A program made the position numbers and the translations under genes. From Sphingobacterium haloxyli (GTDB taxonomy: Bacteria > Bacteroidota > Bacteroidia > Sphingobacteriales > Sphingobacteriaceae), in contig NZ_PVBQ01000001.1 of the NCBI RefSeq assembly GCF_002980525.1, positions 496,001 through 560,000 of the forward strand: a DNA stretch of 64,000 nucleotides, read 5' to 3'. Each line of letters begins with the position of its first letter. The stretch's first letter is position 1. Shown here piece by piece: positions 54,772-62,659 of the stretch. The notes below the pieces were generated by a model that saw only the letters and a list, made by a program, of their open reading frames with translations, did not search any database and was not told the DNA's origin.

Positions 54772-55796
54772 GTAAAATATTAGTAACTGGCGGAACTGGC
54801 TATATCGGTTCCCACACGGTAGTAGAATTACACAACGCTGGTTATACACCGGTTATTATTGACAACTTATCCAATTCGAATATCCAAATTTTGGATCAGA
54901 TAGAGAAGATTATTGGTATCCGCCCCGAATTTCATCAGTTTGATTTATGTAATGAAGCTAAGGTAAAGGCTTTTGTTCAAGAAAACCCAGCTATTTCCGG
55001 CATTATTCATTTTGCGGCCTCGAAAGCTGTGGGAGAATCGGTAGAGAAACCACTCAAATATTACCACAACAATTTTTTTTCGCTGATTAATCTCCTGAAC
55101 GCCTATCAAGGAAAGAACATCAACTTTGTGTTTTCTTCCAGCTGTACGGTTTATGGCGAGCCGGATAGCTTACCGGTAACCGAATCTGCACCGGTAAAAA
55201 AAGCAGCCTCACCTTATGGCAATACGAAGCAAATTGCCGAGGAGATATTGGAGGAAACAGCTGGCGCCTACAATAATTATAATTTTATCGCGCTGCGTTA
55301 TTTCAACCCAGTTGGTGCACATGCATCTGCATTGATCGGCGAACTTCCCATTGGCGTTCCACAGAATCTCTTGCCTTTCATAACGCAGACAGCGATTGGT
55401 AAACGAGAAAAATTAACGGTGTTCGGCGGTGACTACGACACACCGGACGGTTCTTGTATCCGCGATTACATTCATGTCGTTGATTTAGCCAAAGCGCATG
55501 TAGCCGCCATCCGTTTATTGGAGAAAGGAAACCCCAATGGCGGCTACGATGTATTCAACGTGGGCACTGGAAACGGTTATTCCGTATTGGAAGCTATTGC
55601 AGCTTTCGAAAAAGCGTCGGGACAGAAACTCAACTACGTAGTAGGCCCTCGCCGCGAAGGAGATATCATCCAAGTATGGGGAGATGTAACAAAGTCGTCT
55701 GAGCAATTGGGTTGGAGGGCCGAATTGGGTATTGACGAGATGATGGCATCGGCATGGGCATGGGAAAAGTACTTAAAGGAAAATCCGATTGGGTAG
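54768..55796 (+). CDS. galE: UDP-glucose 4-epimerase
   Basis: A 342-residue SDR epimerase interconverting UDP-glucose and UDP-galactose. The Rossmann motif is [16 protein letters not shown], the substrate and catalytic parts include [22 protein letters not shown] with Tyr and Lys, and [30 protein letters not shown] is the GalE hallmark. With the decarboxylase it supplies sugar nucleotides for cell-surface glycans. It ends 66 bases before a T-run hairpin. Confidence 0.95.
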   Translation: MSKILVTGGTGYIGSHTVVELHNAGYTPVIIDNLSNSNIQILDQIEKIIGIRPEFHQFDLCNEAKVKAFVQENPAISGIIHFAASKAVGESVEKPLKYYHNNFFSLINLLNAYQGKNINFVFSSSCTVYGEPDSLPVTESAPVKKAASPYGNTKQIAEEILEETAGAYNNYNFIALRYFNPVGAHASALIGELPIGVPQNLLPFITQTAIGKREKLTVFGGDYDTPDGSCIRDYIHVVDLAKAHVAAIRLLEKGNPNGGYDVFNVGTGNGYSVLEAIAAFEKASGQKLNYVVGPRREGDIIQVWGDVTKSSEQLGWRAELGIDEMMASAWAWEKYLKENPIG

Positions 55797-56162
55797 GATA
55801 ATCACCCTTAACTAAAACATAATAGCACCTTATATTCCATCAATAGCAGTTGCTATTCTGTAAATATCACATGCTAATGATAAGATAGCATGTGATATTC
55901 GTTTTTTATCATCTCATATCAAATAAATAGCGTCTGCTTCTATATACATATCAATTAATAAATTACAATAGCACTGCATATCGATAAAATAGCATATCAT
56001 TAAATATATATAGTAATTCATATAATATGTATACCATTGCATATCTATTATAGATTATATGATATAAATCCAGTAGCACTTTATAAAAAATGAACAGCAT
56101 TTAATATTGATAAAATAACATATAATGCTAACCCCAATCCTAACCTTACGATCTTTTAAACA
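55797..56162. repeat. AT-rich intergenic stretch with three 18-bp imperfect direct repeats
   Basis: No gene is visible. GATAARATARCATRTNAT-type units lie at 55879-55896, 55983-56000 and 56109-56126, the first forming part of the galE terminator hairpin. Words of the type ATAGCA recur at least six times. AT content is well above that of the neighbouring genes, which fits a region of decay or horizontal origin. Confidence 0.5.
55863..55907 (+). terminator. Rho-independent terminator after galE
   Basis: AATATCACATGCTA (55863-55876) pairs perfectly with TAGCATGTGATATT (55886-55899) over a 9-base loop, followed by CGTTTTTT. Confidence 0.8.
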
Positions 56163-56634
56163 ATGTTGACAGATTTTCGGGACGCCGTCGTCAAGGCTGC
56201 ATCGCGATAAGTTGGCGATTATTATCCGCGACGACAAACGCAAGGTGCTGCAGGAGGGCATCCGTTTTCTATCCTTTTACGTGCAGACGATTGCCAAAGG
56301 CGATGAAGCGACTATTGTGGCCTCGGGCTTTGTTCCATCCAAGCCACCAAGTTCTTCCGAAAACATCCCTTTAATAGCAGATTTCGGGGCAATCCCGGCC
56401 ATAGGGACAGCAGCGATCAAGTTACGTGTCAAAGCCTGGAAGTCGGCACGGATGTATCAATTTGAGTATCGAAAAAAAGGAGATGATAATCCGTGGACGG
56501 TCATATTAAGCAGCAAATCAAGCTGCACTATTTCGAACCTCGGCGTACTGGAGGAATATGAGTTCCGTGTCTGCTATGTAGGGCGAAGTGGAAAATCACC
56601 TTATTCTAAAGTAATATCTTCGAGGGTTTATTGA
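56163..56634 (+). pseudogene. Frameshifted remnant of an FN3-domain protein
   Basis: The frame from ATG 56163 reads MLTDFRDAVVKAASR then stops at TAA (56208-56210). One base frame change (around 56205) continues it in the next frame as DKLAIIIRDDKRKVLQEGIR, with FLSFYVQTIAKGDEATIVASG and a fibronectin-III-like end (WKSARMYQFEYRKKG, YEFRVCYVGRSGKSPYSKV). The joined product is a typical small FN3 protein of Bacteroidota but lacks the first 60 or so residues. A one-base deletion plus a 5' truncation make it a remnant. Confidence 0.65.
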
Positions 56635-56641
56635 TTTTAAT

Positions 56642-56940
56642 CTAACAGGTACCCAACAGCAACATCGGCAATTTCGCGAAGATGTTTGCTTCCAATTTAC
56701 AAAGGAAGAGACGAAGGAACTGGTCACAAATTTTGACTGAGTCGAATCATTAAAGCATTTTTCTCTTTTAGTACGCGAATACACTTTAGCACCACAACCC
56801 TATTTTTTGCTGGACCAGCGCTTTGCCGCCACATTTCAGACACTCGATAGCTATCTCGTTACTGAAATCACTAATCTCATTTCCTGTACAAATTATTTCT
56901 CTCTAAAAAATACCTCATTTGGGGTATTTTTTAGAATGTG
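56642..56940 (+). pseudogene. ORF6N/KilA-N-type gene fragment with an internal stop
   Basis: From about 56642 one frame reads QQQHRQFREDVCFQFTKEE, then TKELVTNFD, a TGA at 56738, and immediately VESLKHFSLL in the same frame. Residues around the stop match the ORF6N family pattern (FPEDFMFQLTKEE...ELVTNCD...LKHS), where the stop replaces an Arg codon. Upstream and downstream parts of the family are missing. A perfect 12-bp hairpin (56903-56914/56923-56934, CTAAAAAATACC) closes the stretch. ORF6N proteins are common on phages and mobile elements. Confidence 0.5.
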
Positions 56941-57046
56941 ATATTTGTGGTTATTTGTTAAGGGAATGAGATTGAGTTGTTGCATGTCGGTTTCAAGGCC
57001 TGAATTGAAAGTGATTACATTGTTATCTACAGTTTAACCTTATCAA

Positions 57047-58423
57047 ATGAATACATTTAAGTTGATGCCGGCAGCTAAGCATCTTTTTTTCCTTATGTTG
57101 TGCATGCTTGGTATAAATGTGAATGCGCAGGACAATATCAAAGCAAGAATAGAGTTTGAAAATGCCGAAAGCAGTTTCGTTGCCGGCGCATATCCAGCTG
57201 CTGTCTCTGCTTTGGAAAAAACTGAAACACTGCTAGGCAGATGGACAACAAAAGTAAGCTATCTCAAAATAGAAGCGTTGCAGAAGCTCGCAGACCTTTC
57301 GGATTTTAAAAATCCTAACACCCAAAAACTCGCCATGGAAGTAGAAAAATATATGAGCTACGCTACAGAAAACCCAGACGATGTAATTATTGAAAAATAC
57401 AAGGTAGTTTATCAATTGGATGAAAGTCTCAAGACGGTAAGAACCATTTACAACGAACAACAAAGCCTACAATATAAAGCAGGGCAGGAGGCTTACAACC
57501 GTAAAGACTTTGCAAAAGCATTCGAATATTTTTCGCAAGATGCAGAAAAAGGGAATGCAAGTGCCATGGAAAAGGTTGGTTATCTATATTTTATAGGAGC
57601 GGTTATTCCCAGAGAGGTCAGAGACAAGGAATTCAGCAAAGCCATGGAATGGTATCTTAAAGCTGCTAATAAAGGAAATGCTGTAGCGATGTACAATATA
57701 GCTCATTTATATGCATGGGGATTTGGTGTTACTAAGGACTACAGCAAAGCTATGGAATGGTATCTCAAAGCAGCTGAAAAAGGGAATTCTGAAGCAATGT
57801 ATGAAATAGGTTTTTCATATGATATTGGCGAAGGCGTAGCACGAGACGGAAAAAGAGCCAGGGAATGGTACCTCAAAGCTGTTGATAAAGGAAATCCAGA
57901 CGCTATGTATTATATGGGTCGTTTATATTTTACTGGTGATAATGTTACTCAGAACTACAGCACGGCCATGGAATGGTATCTCAAAGCTGCCGATAAGGGG
58001 TTTTCATTTGCAATGAAGGATATCGGTCGTATGTATAATCATGGGTGGGGAGTAGCCCAAAATTACGGCAAAGCCATGGAATGGTATCTCAAAGCTGCCG
58101 AAAAAGGAAATACTGAAGCAATGAACAATATCGCTAAATTTTATTATGAGGGCACAGGCGTTTATAAGGAGAACACAAAAGCTATGGAATGGTGGCTTAA
58201 AGCAGCTGAAAAAGGAAACGATCAAGCAATGTACACTATCGGTTGGTACTATGATTATATTAAAGACTACAGCAAGGCTATGGAATGGTACCTTAAAGCT
58301 GCTGATAAAAAAAACATCAATGCACTAAAAGGTATAGGTTATTTGTATGAACAGGGTCGGGGTGTCAAGAAAAACAAAACCACCGCAGCCGAATGGCTCC
58401 GCAAAGCTGAGGAGGCAAAATAA
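57047..58423 (+). CDS. Exported Sel1-repeat protein 1
   Basis: A 458-residue exported protein. The signal peptide ends NVNAQ (about residue 27). Residues about 30-135 are an N-terminal module shared with the proteins at 60293 and 61644 (IKARIEFENAESSFVAGAYP, then TLLGRWTTKVSYLKIEAL). From about 150 to the end come some eight Sel1-type helical repeats, each with KAMEWYLKAAEKGN and AMYxIGxxY blocks. Sel1 proteins mostly serve as adapters. The gene ends in six consecutive in-frame TAA triplets. It begins a four-gene cluster of exported proteins. Confidence 0.85.
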   Translation: MNTFKLMPAAKHLFFLMLCMLGINVNAQDNIKARIEFENAESSFVAGAYPAAVSALEKTETLLGRWTTKVSYLKIEALQKLADLSDFKNPNTQKLAMEVEKYMSYATENPDDVIIEKYKVVYQLDESLKTVRTIYNEQQSLQYKAGQEAYNRKDFAKAFEYFSQDAEKGNASAMEKVGYLYFIGAVIPREVRDKEFSKAMEWYLKAANKGNAVAMYNIAHLYAWGFGVTKDYSKAMEWYLKAAEKGNSEAMYEIGFSYDIGEGVARDGKRAREWYLKAVDKGNPDAMYYMGRLYFTGDNVTQNYSTAMEWYLKAADKGFSFAMKDIGRMYNHGWGVAQNYGKAMEWYLKAAEKGNTEAMNNIAKFYYEGTGVYKENTKAMEWWLKAAEKGNDQAMYTIGWYYDYIKDYSKAMEWYLKAADKKNINALKGIGYLYEQGRGVKKNKTTAAEWLRKAEEAK

Positions 58424-58438
58424 TAATAATAATAATAA
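58421..58438 (+). repeat. Six tandem TAA triplets at the stop codon
   Basis: The stop of the Sel1-repeat gene is the first of six contiguous TAA, all in frame. A trinucleotide tract of this kind can change length by slippage, but any unit change leaves a stop in frame. Confidence 0.8.
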
Positions 58439-58451
58439 GGATATCTAAACT

Positions 58452-60278
58452 ATGAAAGCACTAACGATTCAATTAAGGATCCTGACGACAATGTATATGT
58501 TCGCGAGTTTACATTTATGTGCACAGCAAAATACATCATATGATCCTGTGTCGGAAATAATGGGAGGTATACAGACCAGGCACGCCGAGGGTACAGCGAC
58601 CAATACGTTCAAGTTCATGAATAGCACAGTCTATAAGATTACGTTTGCTTATAACGATAAGCAGATTAGTTTAAATCCTGGGGATATTTCGGAAGTTTTT
58701 ACGGGCAGCATACCTAAGAGATTTGGCGAAAATATCCGGATAGATGGCTATCCGGCTGATAATTACCGACAGTTTCAGAATTCCTGGCAAAATTTAAATG
58801 ACCTTAGTAAAAAGCAACGCCAATATCCTGGGAATAACGAAGCGCTATTGAAGAAAGCTATAACGGATTGTGAAACCTTAATTCAGCAGTACGAAAAACT
58901 AAAAAACAGTACACAAGTGTCCGGCAAATTTATCGAACCAAAACTATATGCCATAGATAAATCTATCGAGAGTCTTAACATCTATATTAGGGATCATCAA
59001 GGTGAATTGGAACAAATCAAACAGAAAGCGAACAAAAACACAGTGGTTGTAAGCGGTACATCCTCAAATAACAAAACAGCACAAAATTCTACAACGGGTA
59101 CCCAACATGCTGACGATTTCTGGTCCGACAACGGAAATCGTTCATCAGGTAATACAACTTCGAGCTCGGCTAATAGGCAATCCACTCGTGAAAATGCTGT
59201 TTCAGATTCCGATTTCAAGGGCAATCTAAGACATGTCAAAGAAGGCGATTATTTTAAAGACGATAAAGGGCAGCACTACCAAAGAACCGCCCGAGGGGCT
59301 ACGAAAGTAGATAGATATACCTTTGAGCGTGCGCAGGCGAACAGGATAACAGCGGACTTCGAACGCCGGGAAGCAGAAAGGGCACACATGGAAGCCGTAA
59401 CGACTCATGCGATTAACACAACTTTTACAAGCTATTATGCTATGAGAACCGCGGGTCAAAACCTAAAAGACGCTACTTCCTTGGACGGGTATTTCGATAA
59501 CGTTGAAGATTTAAATCAAGCTTTCGCACAAAAGCTAAGCGAAGTTTCCCGAATGGGCGAGGAACTGAAAGCGGTATCTGTTCAGAGCGTGCAGAACTAT
59601 GCACACGCGGTCTCCGCAGCAAATTCCACGGCAAACGCCGATTATACGGCGTATGGGCAAGCCTTAGGCGCTTTGGGCGGCATAGCAGCTGGTATTAAAG
59701 CCGATAAGGCAGCTAAAGAGGCACGTGAAGAATTAAGGGCGCAACGTGAAGCACACGAAAGAAACATTAAGGCACGTCAACTGGAAGCACTGTTAAATAT
59801 CCGTGGTGAAATCGACAACATGTTCCCCGAAGGGGGGATGCCCCTCAGCAGCCACAAGATAGATGCGCCAGTGCTCTATCTCTTCGCCTACGCCAGTAAT
59901 AAAAACGAATGGAACGAAGACAAGACCGTAGCGATGACCGTGAGCAATGTGATACCGGTGTACCGCTACAATGATGGTACCTATCCCTATATTGCTAATG
60001 TAAAACGGACATTCGAAACTGGAGGTATGAGCAATCCCGTTGTTGTCGGCTATTTTACAGATCAAGCTATGGCAGAAAAATATCAGCAGTCTTTAGTTGA
60101 CGTAGCAGACCAAGGACGTTTTCAAGTTAGCCATGTAGATATCAAGGTATTGAAAAAAGATACCGACAAGTCTGCTTCAGCCGAAACAGATTTTTGGGGA
60201 AATCAGGTGAAACCTGATGCAAACAGCAAGAAGAAGCCTGTTGCAAAAAAGAAAGAAGACGATTTTTGGAATAATTAA
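58452..60278 (+). CDS. Exported DDFW-motif protein of unknown function
   Basis: A 608-residue exported protein (signal peptide ending LCAQQ, about residue 25). No known domain is recognised. A short beta-rich part (TFKFMNSTVYKITFAYND) follows, then a helical region, a low-complexity Ser/Asn/Thr stretch (about 200-255), and a long coiled coil (about 360-460, AAKEAREELRAQREAHERNI). The tetrapeptide DFW with acidic residues before it occurs three times: ADDFWSDN (about 219), ETDFWGNQ (about 580) and a C-terminal EDDFWNN. The last part, with VIPVYRYNDGTYPYIANVKR, looks like a folded C-terminal domain. 28 bases downstream of the Sel1 gene, so one operon. Confidence 0.7.
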   Translation: MKALTIQLRILTTMYMFASLHLCAQQNTSYDPVSEIMGGIQTRHAEGTATNTFKFMNSTVYKITFAYNDKQISLNPGDISEVFTGSIPKRFGENIRIDGYPADNYRQFQNSWQNLNDLSKKQRQYPGNNEALLKKAITDCETLIQQYEKLKNSTQVSGKFIEPKLYAIDKSIESLNIYIRDHQGELEQIKQKANKNTVVVSGTSSNNKTAQNSTTGTQHADDFWSDNGNRSSGNTTSSSANRQSTRENAVSDSDFKGNLRHVKEGDYFKDDKGQHYQRTARGATKVDRYTFERAQANRITADFERREAERAHMEAVTTHAINTTFTSYYAMRTAGQNLKDATSLDGYFDNVEDLNQAFAQKLSEVSRMGEELKAVSVQSVQNYAHAVSAANSTANADYTAYGQALGALGGIAAGIKADKAAKEAREELRAQREAHERNIKARQLEALLNIRGEIDNMFPEGGMPLSSHKIDAPVLYLFAYASNKNEWNEDKTVAMTVSNVIPVYRYNDGTYPYIANVKRTFETGGMSNPVVVGYFTDQAMAEKYQQSLVDVADQGRFQVSHVDIKVLKKDTDKSASAETDFWGNQVKPDANSKKKPVAKKKEDDFWNN

Positions 60279-60292
60279 ATACCACGATAAAC

Positions 60293-61639
60293 ATGAAACA
60301 CATTCTATTCACATTTATAATTCTAATTTTCACGTCCCACCTTGCTCAGGCGCAAAACGAAATTAAAGCGCGTCTTGAATACGAGGATTCAGAAGTAGCT
60401 TTTCAGAATAAGGACTATCAGAAAGCAATTTTACATCTCGATAACGCTGAAAAATTATTAGGTACATGGACAGCCAAAACCGGTTACTTGAAAATCATCG
60501 CTTTAGATCATATCATCGACTATGCGATAGAATGGGGTGACAATTTAACGGACCTGTCCCGTAACGTTGAACAGTACATGAAGTATGTTAACCAGAGTTC
60601 AGATAAAGTAGATCTAGATAAAGTGCGTGAAATCTATGCAATTGAAAAAAGAGTAGATTTTGCTAAAAAGAAGAAAGAGTTTGAATTGGACGCTGATTAT
60701 AAAGCGGGCAAAGATGCCTATGAAAATAAAGACTATAATCTGGCAATGACCCATTATTTAAATGCCGCTAAGAAAAATAATACGCGAGCTATGGATCAGA
60801 TAAGCGATATGTATAGAGATGGTGTGGGGTTTGAAGTAGATTATCAAAAATCCCTGGAATGGGACACAAAAGGTTCTGAGTTAGGAGATCCCATATGCAC
60901 ATCAGACATCGGTAACATGTATTTAGCAGCAAACGGTGTTGCGCAAGATTATAAAAAAGCATTGGAGCATCTGAGTATGGGTGCAGATTATGGTATAGGG
61001 TATGCAATATCTAGGATAGGATATATGCATAGCTGGGGATATGGCATCACAAGAAATTTTCAGGAAGCGTTCAATTGGTTCTCAAAAGCAGTCATTAAGG
61101 GAGACCCACAAGGAATGCTATATATGGGGCACTTCTATTATACGGGGACAGGAGTTGAGCAAAATTACTCAGAAGCGATAAACTGGTTTAAAAAATCAGG
61201 GAATCCCTTTGGATTTTTTAAAATAGGAGAGGCATACTTAAATGGTTATGGTGTTGAAAAGAATGATGCAGAAGCCTTAAAATGGTATAAGAGAGCAGCT
61301 GATTCAGGAGACCCTTATTACACGATTGTCGTAGGAAATATGTATTTTGAAGGAAAAGGAACAACACAAAACTATCAAACAGCATTAGATTGGTACAACA
61401 AAGCTTTTGAAAATAAACTTGAAAATGGCGAAGTTAAGAACAGCAGCCTGTATTTGACTATGGGAACTTGCCATTTTGAGCTAAAGAACTATTCCCAATC
61501 TATGGAATGGTACACTAAAGCATACGAAACAGGAGAATCAGAAGCTGGAACCGCCAAAGAAATGATTGCCAAAATGTATGAAGAAGGTTTGGGTGTGGAA
61601 AAAGATAAAAGAAAGGCCCGAGAATGGCGAAATAAGTAA
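60293..61639 (+). CDS. Exported Sel1-repeat protein 2
   Basis: A 448-residue paralogue of the protein at 57047. Signal peptide ends HLAQAQN (about residue 22); the shared N-terminal module follows (IKARLEYEDSEVAFQNKDYQ, LLGTWTAKTGYLKIIAL), then about eight Sel1 repeats with more divergent sequence (KALEHLSMGADYG, AFNWFSKAVIKGD). It starts 14 bases after the DDFW gene and ends 4 bases before the next gene, so the four genes form one operon. Confidence 0.85.
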   Translation: MKHILFTFIILIFTSHLAQAQNEIKARLEYEDSEVAFQNKDYQKAILHLDNAEKLLGTWTAKTGYLKIIALDHIIDYAIEWGDNLTDLSRNVEQYMKYVNQSSDKVDLDKVREIYAIEKRVDFAKKKKEFELDADYKAGKDAYENKDYNLAMTHYLNAAKKNNTRAMDQISDMYRDGVGFEVDYQKSLEWDTKGSELGDPICTSDIGNMYLAANGVAQDYKKALEHLSMGADYGIGYAISRIGYMHSWGYGITRNFQEAFNWFSKAVIKGDPQGMLYMGHFYYTGTGVEQNYSEAINWFKKSGNPFGFFKIGEAYLNGYGVEKNDAEALKWYKRAADSGDPYYTIVVGNMYFEGKGTTQNYQTALDWYNKAFENKLENGEVKNSSLYLTMGTCHFELKNYSQSMEWYTKAYETGESEAGTAKEMIAKMYEEGLGVEKDKRKAREWRNK

Positions 61640-61643
61640 TGCT

Positions 61644-62564
61644 ATGAAACATACTTTAATACTAATTTTCCTATTGGTTGCACAAATATGCACCTACGCA
61701 CAGGGTAATCAAATCGAAGCAAAAGCAGCCTATCTGTTAGCAGAAGAAAGCTTTGCTACAGGGGATTATGCGGCAACTTTGGAGTACCTCAACACTGCAA
61801 CGGAAAGCCTCGGATCTACAAATAGCAAACTGCTGTATCTACAAATACAGGCGGAACTGGAAATCTATATGACAGATCGGTCATATTACGATCAGGTAAT
61901 AAAAACCATATCGGATTTTCAAAATTCTGCAGATGTAGATAGCTTTACGGAAGAGAAGGTAATGGAGGTTGCAAAAACGAAAATGCTTCTTATCAAAGAG
62001 AAGGAACAGGATATAAAAAACAAGGAAGAAGCTGACCGAAAAAAGATACAACAGGACTTAAATTTTCATAGTTATGCATTTAAATCGTGGCCTTTTGGTG
62101 TAACCTTTGATGAATTAAAGATTACACATAAAGATCGACGATTTTTTCAGAAAAAAACCAAAGATAGACTGGAAAAAAACACAGGCTTAACTCTTTATTA
62201 TCCAAATGAAGTAAGCCTTTATTGGGATAGCAGTACAATTCCCAAAAACACTTACTTCAACGATATTTTCGGTATCTTGACAAAAAATAATATTGTAAAA
62301 GGATATCTGGAAGTAATTTATTGGGTCGATCATAATACCGAAAATACTTCCCATGAAAAATCTCTAGCAGACCTGGATACTATGGTAGCTAATATATCGG
62401 CCTATGTAGGATTTGAACCCGAATACGAAAATCTAGACAATAAATATTACAAGGGGGGGATATACAGCTGGTCTAAGAAAGGTAAAACTATTAAGCTACA
62501 CCATACGCGTTATGTGAATGGAGTTCCGTGTATGAGAGTAGTTCAGGAAATTATAGTTGAATAA
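61644..62564 (+). CDS. Exported protein with the shared N-terminal module
   Basis: A 306-residue exported protein; the signal peptide ends CTYAQG (about residue 20). Residues about 22-115 correspond to the N-terminal module of the two Sel1 proteins (IEAKAAYLLAEESFATGDYA, ESLGSTNSKLLYLQIQA). The C-terminal part (about 140-306) is unrelated to Sel1 repeats, with KSWPFGVTFDELKITHKD and a strand-rich end (IYSWSKKGKTIKLHHTRY), and I cannot name it. The ATG at 61644 is chosen because it gives a signal peptide; the frame's earlier start lies in the gene upstream. Confidence 0.8.
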   Translation: MKHTLILIFLLVAQICTYAQGNQIEAKAAYLLAEESFATGDYAATLEYLNTATESLGSTNSKLLYLQIQAELEIYMTDRSYYDQVIKTISDFQNSADVDSFTEEKVMEVAKTKMLLIKEKEQDIKNKEEADRKKIQQDLNFHSYAFKSWPFGVTFDELKITHKDRRFFQKKTKDRLEKNTGLTLYYPNEVSLYWDSSTIPKNTYFNDIFGILTKNNIVKGYLEVIYWVDHNTENTSHEKSLADLDTMVANISAYVGFEPEYENLDNKYYKGGIYSWSKKGKTIKLHHTRYVNGVPCMRVVQEIIVE

Positions 62565-62659
62565 AGCATTGGTAACCCGTTAATTTGATAAAAGCATGGA
62601 ACAACAATTAGCTTAGGCAAACTCTATAATAGATTTGGGGTCTATTTTAAAGTGTGGTA

